DNA of 64,000 bases from Streptomyces spinosus (GTDB lineage Bacteria > Actinomycetota > Actinomycetes > Streptomycetales > Streptomycetaceae). Location: the NCBI RefSeq assembly GCF_020400655.1, contig NZ_JAINRC010000002.1, positions 124,001-188,000 of the forward strand, read 5' to 3'. The notes under the pieces were generated by a model. It was not told where the DNA came from. It searched no databases and worked only from the letters and a program-made list of their open reading frames with translations. The position numbers were made by a program, and so were the translations under genes. Numbering within the stretch: the stretch's first letter is position 1; each line of letters starts with the position of its first letter. Shown here piece by piece: positions 8,743-17,257 of the stretch.

Positions 8743-9951
8743 CTACAGGGCGCAGCTGTCCGTACCCACCTGTTCGTTCGCCGTGCGCCCCCGCTCGATG
8801 TCGGCCTGAATCTCGTCGGCCGTCAGGGCGTAGCCGGTGTCCGCGTCGTCGAGGGACTTGGCGAACACCACGCCGTACACCTTGCCGTCCGGAGTGAGCA
8901 GGGGGCCGCCGGAGTTGCCCTGGCGGACGGTGGCGTAGAGGGAGTAGACGTCGCGGCGGACCGTGCCGCGGTGGTAGATGTCGGGGCCGTTGGCCGTGAT
9001 GCGCCCGCGCACGCGCGCGGCGCGCACGTCGTACGAGCCGTTCTCCGGGAAGCCCGCGACGATCGCGCCGTCGCCCCAGGTCGCGTCCCGCGAGGTGAAC
9101 CGCAGGGCGGTCGCCTTCAGGTCCGGTACGTCGAGTACGGCGATGTCGCGCTTCCAGTCGTACAGGACGACCTTCGCGTCGTACCTGCGGCCCTCCCCGC
9201 CTATCTGCACGCGCGGCGCGTCGACCCCGCCGACGACGTGCGCGTTGGTCATCACGCGGCGGTCGGCGAAGACGAACCCGCTGCCCTCCAGGACCTTGCC
9301 GCAGCTCTGGGCGGTGCCGGTGACCTTGACGATGGAGCGCTGGGCGTGGAAGGCGACCGGGCTGCTCTCCAGGGCCGGGTCGGGCGGCTGCACGTCTTTG
9401 ATCGGCTCGTTGGCGAACGGGCTGAAGACCTGCGGGAAGCCGTTCTGCGCGAGCACGGAGGAGAAGTCCGCGAACCAGGTGTCGGCCTGCGCGGGCAGCG
9501 CCCGGGAGACCCCGAGGAGCACCTTGGAGCCGCGCACCTCCCTGCCGAGCGTCGGCAGCGTCGTCCCGGCCAGGGCCGAGCCGATCAGCCAGGCGACCAG
9601 GAGCATCGCGACGACGTTGACGAGGGCGCCGCCGGTGGCGTCCAGGGCGCGCGCCGGGGACCAGGTGATGTGCCGGCGCAGCTTGTTGCCCAGGTGGGTG
9701 GTCAGGGCCTGGCCCACCGAGGCGCAGACGATCACGACGACCACGGCGACGACGGCGGCGGTGGTGCCGACCTCCGCCTTGCCGGTCACGGCGTCCCAGA
9801 TGACGGGCAGCGTGTACACGGCGACCAGGCCGCCGCCCAGGAACCCGATCACCGACAGGATGCCGACGACGAAGCCCTGGCGGTAGCCCACCACCGCGAA
9901 CCACACGGCCGCGACCAGCAGCAGGATGTCCAGCACGTTCACGGGGATCAC
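8743..9951 (-). CDS. MarP-like membrane serine protease (CvpA + trypsin-like)
   Basis: The 402-residue protein joins four N-terminal membrane helices of the CvpA type (residues 1-130) to a periplasm-facing trypsin-like protease domain. The catalytic triad is visible: His238 in TNAHVVGG, Asp269 in DIAVLDV and Ser347 in RQGNSGGP. This is the layout of mycobacterial MarP (Rv3671c), which supports acid and oxidative stress survival by processing a cell-wall hydrolase; the same role here is an inference. Cys residues around 218 and 400 could form a disulfide. It follows the NUDIX gene by four bases, so the two are likely co-transcribed. Confidence 0.88.
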   Translation of the reverse strand: MIPVNVLDILLLVAAVWFAVVGYRQGFVVGILSVIGFLGGGLVAVYTLPVIWDAVTGKAEVGTTAAVVAVVVVIVCASVGQALTTHLGNKLRRHITWSPARALDATGGALVNVVAMLLVAWLIGSALAGTTLPTLGREVRGSKVLLGVSRALPAQADTWFADFSSVLAQNGFPQVFSPFANEPIKDVQPPDPALESSPVAFHAQRSIVKVTGTAQSCGKVLEGSGFVFADRRVMTNAHVVGGVDAPRVQIGGEGRRYDAKVVLYDWKRDIAVLDVPDLKATALRFTSRDATWGDGAIVAGFPENGSYDVRAARVRGRITANGPDIYHRGTVRRDVYSLYATVRQGNSGGPLLTPDGKVYGVVFAKSLDDADTGYALTADEIQADIERGRTANEQVGTDSCAL

Positions 9952-9955
9952 CCTG

Positions 9956-10651
9956 TCATGCGTGCCAGTCGAGCGGGACCTGCTTGTCGCGGTCCCAGGG
10001 GCGCTCCCAGCCCGCGAAGTGCAGCAGGCGGTCGATCACGCCGGCCGTGAAGCCCCACACCAGGGCCGATTCGACCAGGAATGCCGGGCCGCTGTGGCCA
10101 CGGGGGTGGACGGCGGTGGCGCGGTGGGCGGGGTCCGTGAGATCCGCCACGGGGACGGTGAAGACCCGCGCGGTCTCGTTCGGGTCGACGACGCCGACCG
10201 GGCTGGGCTTGCGCCACCAGCCCAGCACGGGGGTGACGACGAAGCCGCTGACCGGGATGTACAGCCTCGGCAGCACGCCGAAGAGCTGCACGCCGGACGG
10301 ATCGAGCCCGGTCTCCTCCTCGGCCTCGCGCAGCGCGGCCCGCAGGGGCCCGTCGCCTTGCGGATCGCCGTCCTCCGGATCGAGCGCGCCGCCCGGGAAC
10401 GACGGCTGCCCGGCGTGGGAGCGCAGCGAGCCCGCGCGCTCCATGAGCAGCAGCTCCGGGCCGCGCTCCCCCTCGCCGAACAGGATCAGCACGGCCGACT
10501 GCCGCCCCGAGCCGTTCTCCGGCGGCAGGAAGCGGCTCAGCTGGAGCGGCTGGATCGTCTCGGCGGCGCGCACCACGGGCTCCAGCCAGTCCGGCAGCCC
10601 CTCCCTGCTGAGCGTCACCGGACCGCCCTGTGTGTCACTGGCCCTCGTCAT
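9956..10651 (-). CDS. NUDIX hydrolase, CoA pyrophosphatase type
   Basis: This 231-residue protein has a NUDIX box in RAALREAEEETGLD and the upstream signature LLMERAGSLRSHAGQPSFPG that marks the CoA-pyrophosphatase (UPF0035) branch, which splits CoA or its derivatives into phosphopantetheine and 3',5'-ADP. The NUDIX box is interrupted by a short insertion (EDGDPQGDG) compared with the consensus spacing. The ATG at 10651 is taken; another ATG lies two codons upstream. It lies between nth and the MarP-like gene, all on the minus strand. Confidence 0.85.
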   Translation of the reverse strand: MTRASDTQGGPVTLSREGLPDWLEPVVRAAETIQPLQLSRFLPPENGSGRQSAVLILFGEGERGPELLLMERAGSLRSHAGQPSFPGGALDPEDGDPQGDGPLRAALREAEEETGLDPSGVQLFGVLPRLYIPVSGFVVTPVLGWWRKPSPVGVVDPNETARVFTVPVADLTDPAHRATAVHPRGHSGPAFLVESALVWGFTAGVIDRLLHFAGWERPWDRDKQVPLDWHA

Positions 10652-10705
10652 CGCCACCCCCGTCGCTCCGTCCTCTCCAACGCCGAGGGTCCCGGGATCG
10701 TTCCG

Positions 10706-11869
10706 TCACGCGGCCCCCAGCGGCGGCGCCGGTCTGCCGCCCGCGTCGAGGTAGGCCTGCGGGGGCTTGAGCCGCTGCCCCGGGAAGCCGCCCTTCTCGT
10801 ACTTCAGCAGCTTCTTCGCCTTCTCCGGGTCGGTCTCGCCCTCGCCGTAGGCCGGGCAGAGCGGGGCGATCGGGCAGGCGCCGCAGGCGGGCTTGCGGGC
10901 GTGGCAGATACGGCGGCCGTGCCAGATCACGTGGTGGGACAGGTCGGTCCAGTCGCTCTTCGGGAAGAGCGCGCCGACGGCGGCCTCGATCTTGTCGGGG
11001 TCGGTCTCGTCGGTCCACCGCCAGCGCCGGACCAGCCGCTGGAAGTGGGTGTCCACGGTGATCCCGGGCCGGCCGAAGGCGTTGCCGAGGACGACGAAGG
11101 CGGTCTTGCGGCCCACGCCGGGCAGGGTGACCAGCTCCTCCAGTCTGCCGGGCACCTCGCCGCCGAAGGTCTCGACGAGCGCCTTGGAGAGCCCTATGAC
11201 CGACCTGGTCTTGGCGCGGAAGAAGCCGCAGGGGCGCAGGATCTCCTCGACCTCCTCCGGGTTGGCGGCGGCAAGGTCCTCGGGGGTGGGGTACCTGGCG
11301 AAGAGCGCCGGGGTGGTCTGGTTGACGCGCAGGTCGGTGGTCTGGGCCGACAGCACGGTGGCGACCAGCAGCTGGAAGGGGTTCTCGAAGTCCAGTTCCG
11401 GGTGGGCGTAGGGGTACACCTCGGCCAGCTCGCGGTTGATCCGGCGGGCGCGGCGGACCAGAGCGGTGGGGGACTCGCCGGACGGGGGCGCGACGGCGGT
11501 CTTCCTTACGGGGGCGGCCTTCCCGGCGGGCTCCGCGACGGACGCGGCCTCCTTCACGACGACGGCCTTCCTCAGGGCCGGGGTCTTCTTGCCGGCGGCG
11601 GCCTTCGTCACGGCGGCGGTCCTCTTCGCCGTAGGAGCCTTCTTCGCCGCAGTCCTCTTCGCCGCAGGGGCCTTCTCGGCAGCTGCGGTCTTCTTCGCGG
11701 TCGCGGTCTTCTTCGCGGTCGCGGTCTTCTTCACGGCAGCGGCGGCCTTTTTAGCCGATTTGCCTGTTTTATTACTTCCACCGGGATCCTGTTCGCCCAC
11801 AGCGGAATCATGACGCGCAACCACCCGCCCAGCCCCCTTGCCCTGTGCTCTCACCGGCGATTTGGACAC
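10706..11869 (-). CDS. nth: Endonuclease III with Lys/Ala-rich N-terminal tail
   Basis: The C-terminal 250 residues are a complete Nth DNA glycosylase/AP lyase: the helix-hairpin-helix LPGVGRKTA with catalytic Lys255, the GPD-type VDTHFQR with Asp273, and a 4Fe-4S cluster motif C-x6-C-x2-C-x5-C near the end. It removes oxidised pyrimidines in base excision repair. Unusually, residues about 35-130 are low-complexity [14 protein letters not shown] repeats like the tails of histone H1 or actinobacterial HU, expected to be disordered and to bind DNA. The ATG at 11869 gives the whole tail; a later start would shorten it. It is divergent from crp. Confidence 0.9.
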   Translation of the reverse strand: MSKSPVRAQGKGAGRVVARHDSAVGEQDPGGSNKTGKSAKKAAAAVKKTATAKKTATAKKTAAAEKAPAAKRTAAKKAPTAKRTAAVTKAAAGKKTPALRKAVVVKEAASVAEPAGKAAPVRKTAVAPPSGESPTALVRRARRINRELAEVYPYAHPELDFENPFQLLVATVLSAQTTDLRVNQTTPALFARYPTPEDLAAANPEEVEEILRPCGFFRAKTRSVIGLSKALVETFGGEVPGRLEELVTLPGVGRKTAFVVLGNAFGRPGITVDTHFQRLVRRWRWTDETDPDKIEAAVGALFPKSDWTDLSHHVIWHGRRICHARKPACGACPIAPLCPAYGEGETDPEKAKKLLKYEKGGFPGQRLKPPQAYLDAGGRPAPPLGAA

Positions 11870-11971
11870 CCGGCCAGCCTAAAGCCCGGCACCGACATCC
11901 GCGCCGAAGCCCGCTGAGCGGCCCCCGATCGGACCCCTGACGCTTACCCCGGGACACCTGTGCGGCATCCT

Positions 11972-11985
11972 TGTGACAGATCACA
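11972..11985. promoter_or_regulatory. Crp/FNR-like palindrome upstream of crp
   Basis: TGTGACAGATCACA is a near-perfect dyad of GTG and CAC half-sites about 90 bases before crp, in the crp-nth divergent region. Classical CRP sites have two more central bases, so affinity is uncertain, but autoregulation is a reasonable reading. Confidence 0.5.
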
Positions 11986-12075
11986 CTGTTCGGACCGTCC
12001 GGCAAAATGGGGAACACGGTCCCCTGACACACGGGGGAGCAAGATCCCCTGAGCAGGTCGACAAGGAGAGAACTC

Positions 12076-12750
12076 GTGGACGACGTTCTGCGGCGCAACC
12101 CGCTCTTCGCGGCTCTCGACGACGAGCAGGCCGCGGAGCTTCGCGCCTCCATGAGTGAGGTGACCCTCGCACGCGGCGACTCCCTGTTCCACGAGGGTGA
12201 CCCGGGGGACCGGCTGTACGTCGTCACCGAGGGCAAGGTCAAGCTGCACCGGACCTCCCCCGACGGCCGCGAGAACATGCTCGCCGTCGTCGGCCCCGGC
12301 GAGCTGATCGGCGAGCTGTCGCTGTTCGACCCGGGCCCCCGCACGGCCACCGCGACCGCGCTGACCGAGGTCAAGCTGCTCGGCCTCGGCCACGGCGACC
12401 TCCAGCCCTGGCTGAACGCCCGGCCCGAGGTCGCCGGCGCCCTGCTGCGCGCCGTCGCACGCCGCCTGCGCAAGACCAACGACGCCATGTCCGACCTGGT
12501 CTTCTCGGACGTCCCCGGCCGCGTGGCGCGCGCCCTGCTGGACCTCTCCCGCCGCTTCGGCGTGCAGTCCGAGGAGGGCATCCACGTCGTCCACGACCTC
12601 ACCCAGGAGGAGCTGGCCCAGCTGGTCGGCGCCTCCCGCGAGACCGTGAACAAGGCACTGGCGGACTTCGCCCAGCGCGGCTGGCTCCGCCTGGAGGCGC
12701 GGGCCGTGATCCTGCTGGACGTGGAGAGGCTGGCGAAGCGGTCGCGCTGA
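12076..12750 (+). CDS. crp: Cyclic AMP receptor protein (Crp)
   Basis: The 224-residue regulator has an N-terminal cyclic-nucleotide-binding domain (residues 10-120, with GELIGELSLFD and the RTATATA phosphate-binding cassette) and a C-terminal winged helix (LTQEELAQLVGASRETVNKA near 175-195). Size and motifs match Streptomyces Crp, which is needed for spore germination and influences antibiotic production. GTG 12076 follows AAGGAGAG with good spacing. The upstream region holds a TGTGA-type palindrome that may be its own binding site. Confidence 0.94.
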   Translation: MDDVLRRNPLFAALDDEQAAELRASMSEVTLARGDSLFHEGDPGDRLYVVTEGKVKLHRTSPDGRENMLAVVGPGELIGELSLFDPGPRTATATALTEVKLLGLGHGDLQPWLNARPEVAGALLRAVARRLRKTNDAMSDLVFSDVPGRVARALLDLSRRFGVQSEEGIHVVHDLTQEELAQLVGASRETVNKALADFAQRGWLRLEARAVILLDVERLAKRSR

Positions 12751-12813
12751 CGCGGGGCCCGGCCGCCGGAAAACCCGGCTGCCCCGGACGCGGGCGGACG
12801 GCAGAGTAGGTCC

Positions 12814-13635
12814 ATGACCGTGCTCCCCGCCCCCGGTGGCGTCGACGCCCAGGGCCGCTTCGTCCGCGAAGGCTCCCTAGCGCGCGTGCAGCCCGCCTTC
12901 CGCCCGGTCGTGGCCGCCGTCCGCGACCGGCTGCCGGCCGCCCTCGGCACACGCCTGCACAGCGCCTACCTGTTCGGGTCGGTCCCGCGCGGCACCGCGC
13001 GCGTGGGGCGCAGCGACCTCGACCTCCTGGTCGCGCTGCGGGCGGAGCCGACCGACGCCGACCGGGACGCCCTGCGCGTCCTCGGCGAGGCGGTCGACCG
13101 GGAGTTCCCGCAGATCGACGGCGTCGGCACGCTGCTGTACGGCCGGGAGCGGCTGCTGAGCGACCTGGAACGCCACGACATGGGGTGGTTCGTCGCCTGC
13201 CTGTGCACGCCGCTGCGCGGCGACGACCTCGCCGCGCACCTGCCCCGCTACCGCCCCGACTCCCTGCTGGCCCGCGAGACCAACGGCGACCTCGCCCGGC
13301 TCCTGCCGCGCTGGCGCGAGCGGATCGCGGGGGCGCGGGACACCGAGGAGGCCCGCCGGCCGCTCGTGCGCTTCATGTCCCGGCATCTGGTCCGCACCGC
13401 CTTCACGCTCGTCATGCCCCGCTGGCAGGGCTGGACCAGCGACCTGCGCGAGATGGCCGGCGTGTTCGGCGCCTACTACCCGGGGCGGGCCGCACAGGTG
13501 CGTAGGGCGGCCGGCCACGGCCGCGAACCGGTCGGCGACCCGGACGTCCTGCGGTCGTACGTCGACGACCTGGGCCCCTGGCTCGCGGCGGAGTACACGC
13601 GCGTGCACGGCGTGAAGGCCCCGCGGCCGGACTAG
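12814..13635 (+). CDS. Nucleotidyltransferase domain protein
   Basis: The 273-residue protein has a pol-beta-type nucleotidyltransferase motif, LFGSVPRGTARVGRSDLDLL (residues 50-70), with the G-S then D-x-D metal ligands. The helical C-terminal region resembles that of aminoglycoside nucleotidyltransferases only loosely. It may transfer an AMP group to a small molecule or protein; no substrate can be assigned and a resistance role is not claimed. It stands alone downstream of crp, and its stop codon lies in a hairpin. Confidence 0.75.
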   Translation: MTVLPAPGGVDAQGRFVREGSLARVQPAFRPVVAAVRDRLPAALGTRLHSAYLFGSVPRGTARVGRSDLDLLVALRAEPTDADRDALRVLGEAVDREFPQIDGVGTLLYGRERLLSDLERHDMGWFVACLCTPLRGDDLAAHLPRYRPDSLLARETNGDLARLLPRWRERIAGARDTEEARRPLVRFMSRHLVRTAFTLVMPRWQGWTSDLREMAGVFGAYYPGRAAQVRRAAGHGREPVGDPDVLRSYVDDLGPWLAAEYTRVHGVKAPRPD

Positions 13636-13649
13636 GGTCCTTAGTCCGG
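13627..13649. terminator. Hairpin between convergent genes
   Basis: An 8-bp stem (CCGGACTA with TAGTCCGG) and 7-base loop overlap the stop of the nucleotidyltransferase gene and precede the end of the converging MBL gene. It could serve both directions. Confidence 0.55.
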
Positions 13650-13679
13650 ATCGGCCCGGCATGATCCAGGCGACAGGGC

Positions 13680-14534
13680 CTACTGGGGCATGTCGTTCCC
13701 GGCCTGGATCAGCCCGTGCTCGCCGAGGTAGTCCAGCTGGGCCCGGACCGACAGCTCCGCCGCCGGCCACAGCGAGCGGTCGACGTCGGCGTACACATGG
13801 GCGACGACCTGGGCCGGGGTCCGGTAGCCGTCCTCGACCGCCGTCTCCACCTGGGCGAGCCGGTGGGCGCGGTGGGCGAGGTAGAACTCGACGGCCCCCT
13901 GGGCGTCGTCGAGGACCGGCCCGTGGCCCGGCAGGACGGTGTGCACGCCGTCGTCCACGGTCAGGGACCGCAGGCGGCGCAGGGAGTCCAGATAGTCGCC
14001 GAGCCGGCCGTCGGGGTGGGCTACGACCGTCGTGCCCCGCCCGAGAACGGTGTCGCCGGTCAGCACCGCCCGGTCGGCCGGGAGGTGGAAGGACAGCGAG
14101 TCAGCGGTGTGCCCGGGGGTCGGTACGACCCGCAGCTCCAGGCCGCCGACGGTGATGACGTCTCCGGCGGCCAGACCCTCGTCGCCCAGCCGCAGGCCCG
14201 GATCGAGGGCACGCACGCGCGTGGCGGTCAGTTCGGCGAAGCGGGCGGCGCCCTCGGCGTGGTCGGGATGGCCGTGGGTGAGCAGGGTGAGGGCTATGCG
14301 CTTGCCCGCCTTCGCGGCCGTGTCCACGACGTTGCGCAGGTGGCCGTCGTCCAGCGGCCCCGGATCGATCACCACGGCCAGGTCGGAGCCGGGCTCGGCG
14401 ACGATCCAGGTGTTGGTGCCGTCCAGGGTCATCGCCGAGGGGTTGGGCGCCAGCACGTTGACGGCCCGTTCGGTGGCCGGGCCCGAGAGCACTCCGCCCC
14501 GGGGCCGGCCCGGCAGGGCTGCTGCGTCGGTCAT
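13680..14534 (-). CDS. MBL-fold metallohydrolase
   Basis: This 284-residue protein has the metallo-beta-lactamase fold signature THGHPDHAEG and later ligand histidines (PGHTADS, LPGHGPV). The arrangement is that of glyoxalase II or RNase-Z-like hydrolases (LACTB2-like), cytoplasmic, with two metal ions. Substrate unknown. Its start overlaps the stop of the upstream NUDIX gene (ATGA at 14531-14534), so the two are translationally coupled. Confidence 0.85.
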   Translation of the reverse strand: MTDAAALPGRPRGGVLSGPATERAVNVLAPNPSAMTLDGTNTWIVAEPGSDLAVVIDPGPLDDGHLRNVVDTAAKAGKRIALTLLTHGHPDHAEGAARFAELTATRVRALDPGLRLGDEGLAAGDVITVGGLELRVVPTPGHTADSLSFHLPADRAVLTGDTVLGRGTTVVAHPDGRLGDYLDSLRRLRSLTVDDGVHTVLPGHGPVLDDAQGAVEFYLAHRAHRLAQVETAVEDGYRTPAQVVAHVYADVDRSLWPAAELSVRAQLDYLGEHGLIQAGNDMPQ

Positions 14535-15472
14535 GCGGGGCCTCCACCGGTCGTGTCGGCGGCCGTCGGTACGGTCGTCTCGGCTGAGGCCGCAACGGGT
14601 GTCCCAGCGGGCGTCGGGGCGGTCGGGACGTGCTTGGTGAACTCGTCGTGTCCGGGCCAGGAGAGGACGATCTCGCCGTCCTCAAGGCGGGCCCGGGCGA
14701 GCACCGGGGTCATGTCGCGCGCGGGGGCGGCTGCCAGGGCCTCGGCGGCGGTGCGGTACGGGAGAAGCTGGCGCAGCGTGGCGACGGTGGGCGGCATCAT
14801 CAGCAGCTCGCCCTTGTCGTACCCGGCGGCGGCCTCCTCGGGGCGGATCCACACCGTGCGGTCGGCCTCCGTGGAGGCGTTCCGGGTGCGCTGCCCCTCG
14901 GGGAGGGCGGCCACGAAGAACCAGGTGTCGTAGCGGCGGGCCTCGAACTCCGGGGTGATCCACCGGGTCCAGGCGCCCAGCAGGTCCGAGCGCAGCACCA
15001 GGCCGCGCCGTTCGAGGAACTCGGCGAAGGACAGCTCGCGCGCGACCAGGGCGGCGCGGTCGGCCTCCCAGTCGTCGCCGGTGGTGTCGCCGACGACCGA
15101 GTCCGGGTCGGGGCCGGCGAGCAGCACACCGGCCTCCTCGTAGGTCTCCCGTACGGCCGCGCAGACGATCGCCTGGGCGCCCGCCGGGTCGACGCCGAGC
15201 CGTTCGGCCCACCACGCGCGCGTGGGGCCCGCCCAGCGGATCTGCCGGTCGTCGTCCCGCGGGTCGACACCGCCGCCGGGATACGCGTACGCGCCTCCGG
15301 CGAAGGCCATGGAGGCGCGTCTGCGCAGCATGTGGACGACCGGCCCGTCCGGGGTGTCCTTCAGGAGCAGCACCGTGGCCGCGCGCCTCGGGGTCACCGG
15401 GGTGAGGGTGCCGTCCGCGAGCGCGCGGATGCGGTCGGGCCACTCCGGGGGGTACCACTGACCGTTCGCCAT
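14531..15472 (-). CDS. NUDIX hydrolase
   Basis: The 313-residue protein carries a NUDIX fold with the box around CAAVRETYEEAGVLL and the upstream AYAYPGGGVDP loop. A long insertion (WAGPTRAWWAERLGVDP) separates the glycine region from the helix, typical of the NUDT19-like branch. It is predicted to cleave a nucleoside diphosphate linked to another group, possibly a CoA ester. It is coupled to the following MBL hydrolase gene. Confidence 0.85.
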   Translation of the reverse strand: MANGQWYPPEWPDRIRALADGTLTPVTPRRAATVLLLKDTPDGPVVHMLRRRASMAFAGGAYAYPGGGVDPRDDDRQIRWAGPTRAWWAERLGVDPAGAQAIVCAAVRETYEEAGVLLAGPDPDSVVGDTTGDDWEADRAALVARELSFAEFLERRGLVLRSDLLGAWTRWITPEFEARRYDTWFFVAALPEGQRTRNASTEADRTVWIRPEEAAAGYDKGELLMMPPTVATLRQLLPYRTAAEALAAAPARDMTPVLARARLEDGEIVLSWPGHDEFTKHVPTAPTPAGTPVAASAETTVPTAADTTGGGPA

Positions 15473-15540
15473 GGCCGGAGGCTATCCCGTGTAGGGCGAA
15501 TGTTCGAGAGGTACCCGAGGTCAGCGGGCCTGCCGGGGGT

Positions 15541-16005
15541 CTACCGGTCCAGCTCGACCTGGATCTCCACCTCGACGGGCGCGTCCAGCGGCAGCACCGC
15601 GACGCCGACCGCGCTGCGGGCGTGCACGCCCTTCTCCCCGAGCACCTCACCGAGCAGTTCGCTGGCGCCGTTGACGACGCCGGGCTGACCGGTGAAGTCG
15701 GCCGCCGACGCGACGAAGCCGACGACCTTCACCACGCGCGCGATGCGGTCCAGGTCGCCGACGACGGACTTCACGGCGGCGAGCGCGTTCAGCGCGCAGG
15801 TGCGGGCCAGCTCCTTGGCCTCCTCCGCCGTGACCTCGGCGCCCACCTTGCCGGTGACCGGCAGCTTGCCCTCCACCATCGGCAGCTGGCCGGCGGTGTA
15901 GACGTACACGCCCGACCGCACGGCCGGCTGGTACGCGGCCAGCGGCGGTACGACGTCCGGCAGGGTCAGACCCAGTTCTGCCAGCTTGGCCTCGACCGCG
16001 CTCAC
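15541..16005 (-). CDS. RidA family protein
   Basis: The 154-residue protein is a YjgF/YER057c/UK114 (RidA-like) trimeric enzyme. It begins AKLAELGLTLPDV and has the family's VYTAGQLP, CALNALAAVKSVVGDLD and late VGVAVLPLDAPVEVE segments; the classical catalytic Arg of strict RidA is replaced near the end by VAVLP, so imine deaminase activity is uncertain. The GTG start at 16005 overlaps the stop of the DUF4177 gene (GTGA), indicating coupling. Confidence 0.85.
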   Translation of the reverse strand: MSAVEAKLAELGLTLPDVVPPLAAYQPAVRSGVYVYTAGQLPMVEGKLPVTGKVGAEVTAEEAKELARTCALNALAAVKSVVGDLDRIARVVKVVGFVASAADFTGQPGVVNGASELLGEVLGEKGVHARSAVGVAVLPLDAPVEVEIQVELDR

Positions 16006-16172
16006 GCGTCCGCCTCCGGCTTCTCCCGCTTCAGGTACGCCACGAGCGACTCCGGGTTGGGCCCGGGCACGACCTGGACGAGTTCGTAGCCCTGGTCGCC
16101 CCAGCTGTCCAGGATCTGCTTCGTGGCGTGGATCAGCAGCGGCACGGTCTGGTATTCCCACTTCTTGGTCAT
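16002..16172 (-). CDS. DUF4177 small protein
   Basis: A 56-residue protein starting KKWEYQTVPLLIHATKQILD and continuing with WGDQGYELV, the hallmark of DUF4177-type proteins. Function is unknown. An in-frame extension to 16235 exists but the ATG at 16172 fits the family length. It overlaps and probably couples to the RidA gene, and is divergent from the ArsA-like pair. Confidence 0.8.
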   Translation of the reverse strand: MTKKWEYQTVPLLIHATKQILDSWGDQGYELVQVVPGPNPESLVAYLKREKPEADA

Positions 16173-16279
16173 GGGGGCGACTGTAGCCGCTGTGACCGGG
16201 GGGTCCGGCGGCCCACCACGGCCCCCGTTGTCCACAGCCTGCCGCGTGAGTGTCGCCCGGACTGGTTAGTCTCGAAGAT

Positions 16280-17257
16280 GTGAGCAGGCTCCAGGTCGTC
16301 AGCGGCAAGGGCGGGACCGGAAAGACGACGGTCGCCGCCGCACTCGCGCTGGCCCTCGCGACCGAGGGGAAGCGGACGCTTCTCGTGGAGGTCGAGGGCC
16401 GGCAGGGCATCGCGCAGCTCTTCGAGACGGAAGCGCTTCCGTACGAGGAGCGGAAGATCGCGGTCGCTCCGGGCGGCGGCGAGGTGTACGCCCTCGCCAT
16501 CGATCCGGAACTGGCCCTTTTGGACTATCTCCAGATGTTCTACAAGCTCGGCGGCGCGGGCCGGGCGCTGAAGAAGCTGGGCGCGATCGATTTCGCCACC
16601 ACCATCGCGCCCGGTCTCAGGGACGTCCTGCTGACCGGCAAGGCGTGCGAGGCGGTGCGCCGCAAGGACAGGTCGGGCAGGTTCGCCTACGACTACGTCG
16701 TCATGGACGCCCCGCCGACCGGCCGCATCACCCGCTTCCTGAACGTGAACGACGAGGTGGCGGGCCTCGCGAAGATCGGCCCGATACACAATCAGGCGCA
16801 GGCCGTGATGCGGGTGCTGAAGTCACCGGAGACGGCCGTGCACCTGGTGACCCTGCTGGAGGAGATGCCGGTCCAGGAGACCGCCGACGGCATCGCCGAG
16901 CTCCGCGCGGCACGGCTGCCGGTGGGCCGGGTCATCGTGAACATGGTCCGGCCGGAGGTGTTGGACGCGGCCGATCTGGAACTCGTACGGACCGTGGAGC
17001 GTTCATCGGTCGCGCAGGCGCTCTCGGCGGCCGGTCTCGGCGGGGCCCGGCGCGGCGGGAACGCCGAGAAGCTGGTGGACCCGCTGCTGGAGCAGGCCGC
17101 CGAGTACGCCGAGCGGTACGCGCTGGAGCAGGAGCAGCGCGCGGTCCTCGGCGAGCTGGGCCTGCCGCTGCACGAACTGCCGCTGCTCGCCGAGGGCATG
17201 GACCTCGCGGGCCTGTACGAACTCGCCACCGAGCTGCGGAAGCAGGGGTTGTCATGA
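16280..17257 (+). CDS. ArsA-like ATPase (first of pair)
   Basis: The 325-residue protein is a P-loop ATPase of the ArsA/GET3 family with SGKGGTGKTT (residues 8-17), the switch motif YDYVVMDAPPTG and a long helical C-terminus. It lacks the Cys residues used by true arsenite pumps, so an arsenic role is not supported. GTG 16280 is preferred because the P-loop then lies at the usual distance from the start. It overlaps the next gene by four bases; the two probably form a heterodimer. Such paired ATPases sit next to wblA across Streptomyces and their job is unknown. Confidence 0.85.
   Translation: MSRLQVVSGKGGTGKTTVAAALALALATEGKRTLLVEVEGRQGIAQLFETEALPYEERKIAVAPGGGEVYALAIDPELALLDYLQMFYKLGGAGRALKKLGAIDFATTIAPGLRDVLLTGKACEAVRRKDRSGRFAYDYVVMDAPPTGRITRFLNVNDEVAGLAKIGPIHNQAQAVMRVLKSPETAVHLVTLLEEMPVQETADGIAELRAARLPVGRVIVNMVRPEVLDAADLELVRTVERSSVAQALSAAGLGGARRGGNAEKLVDPLLEQAAEYAERYALEQEQRAVLGELGLPLHELPLLAEGMDLAGLYELATELRKQGLS

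Noticed and set aside
12814..13635. Aminoglycoside resistance gene
   Set aside because: Only the general nucleotidyltransferase motif is shared; core-genome context and weak similarity do not support resistance.
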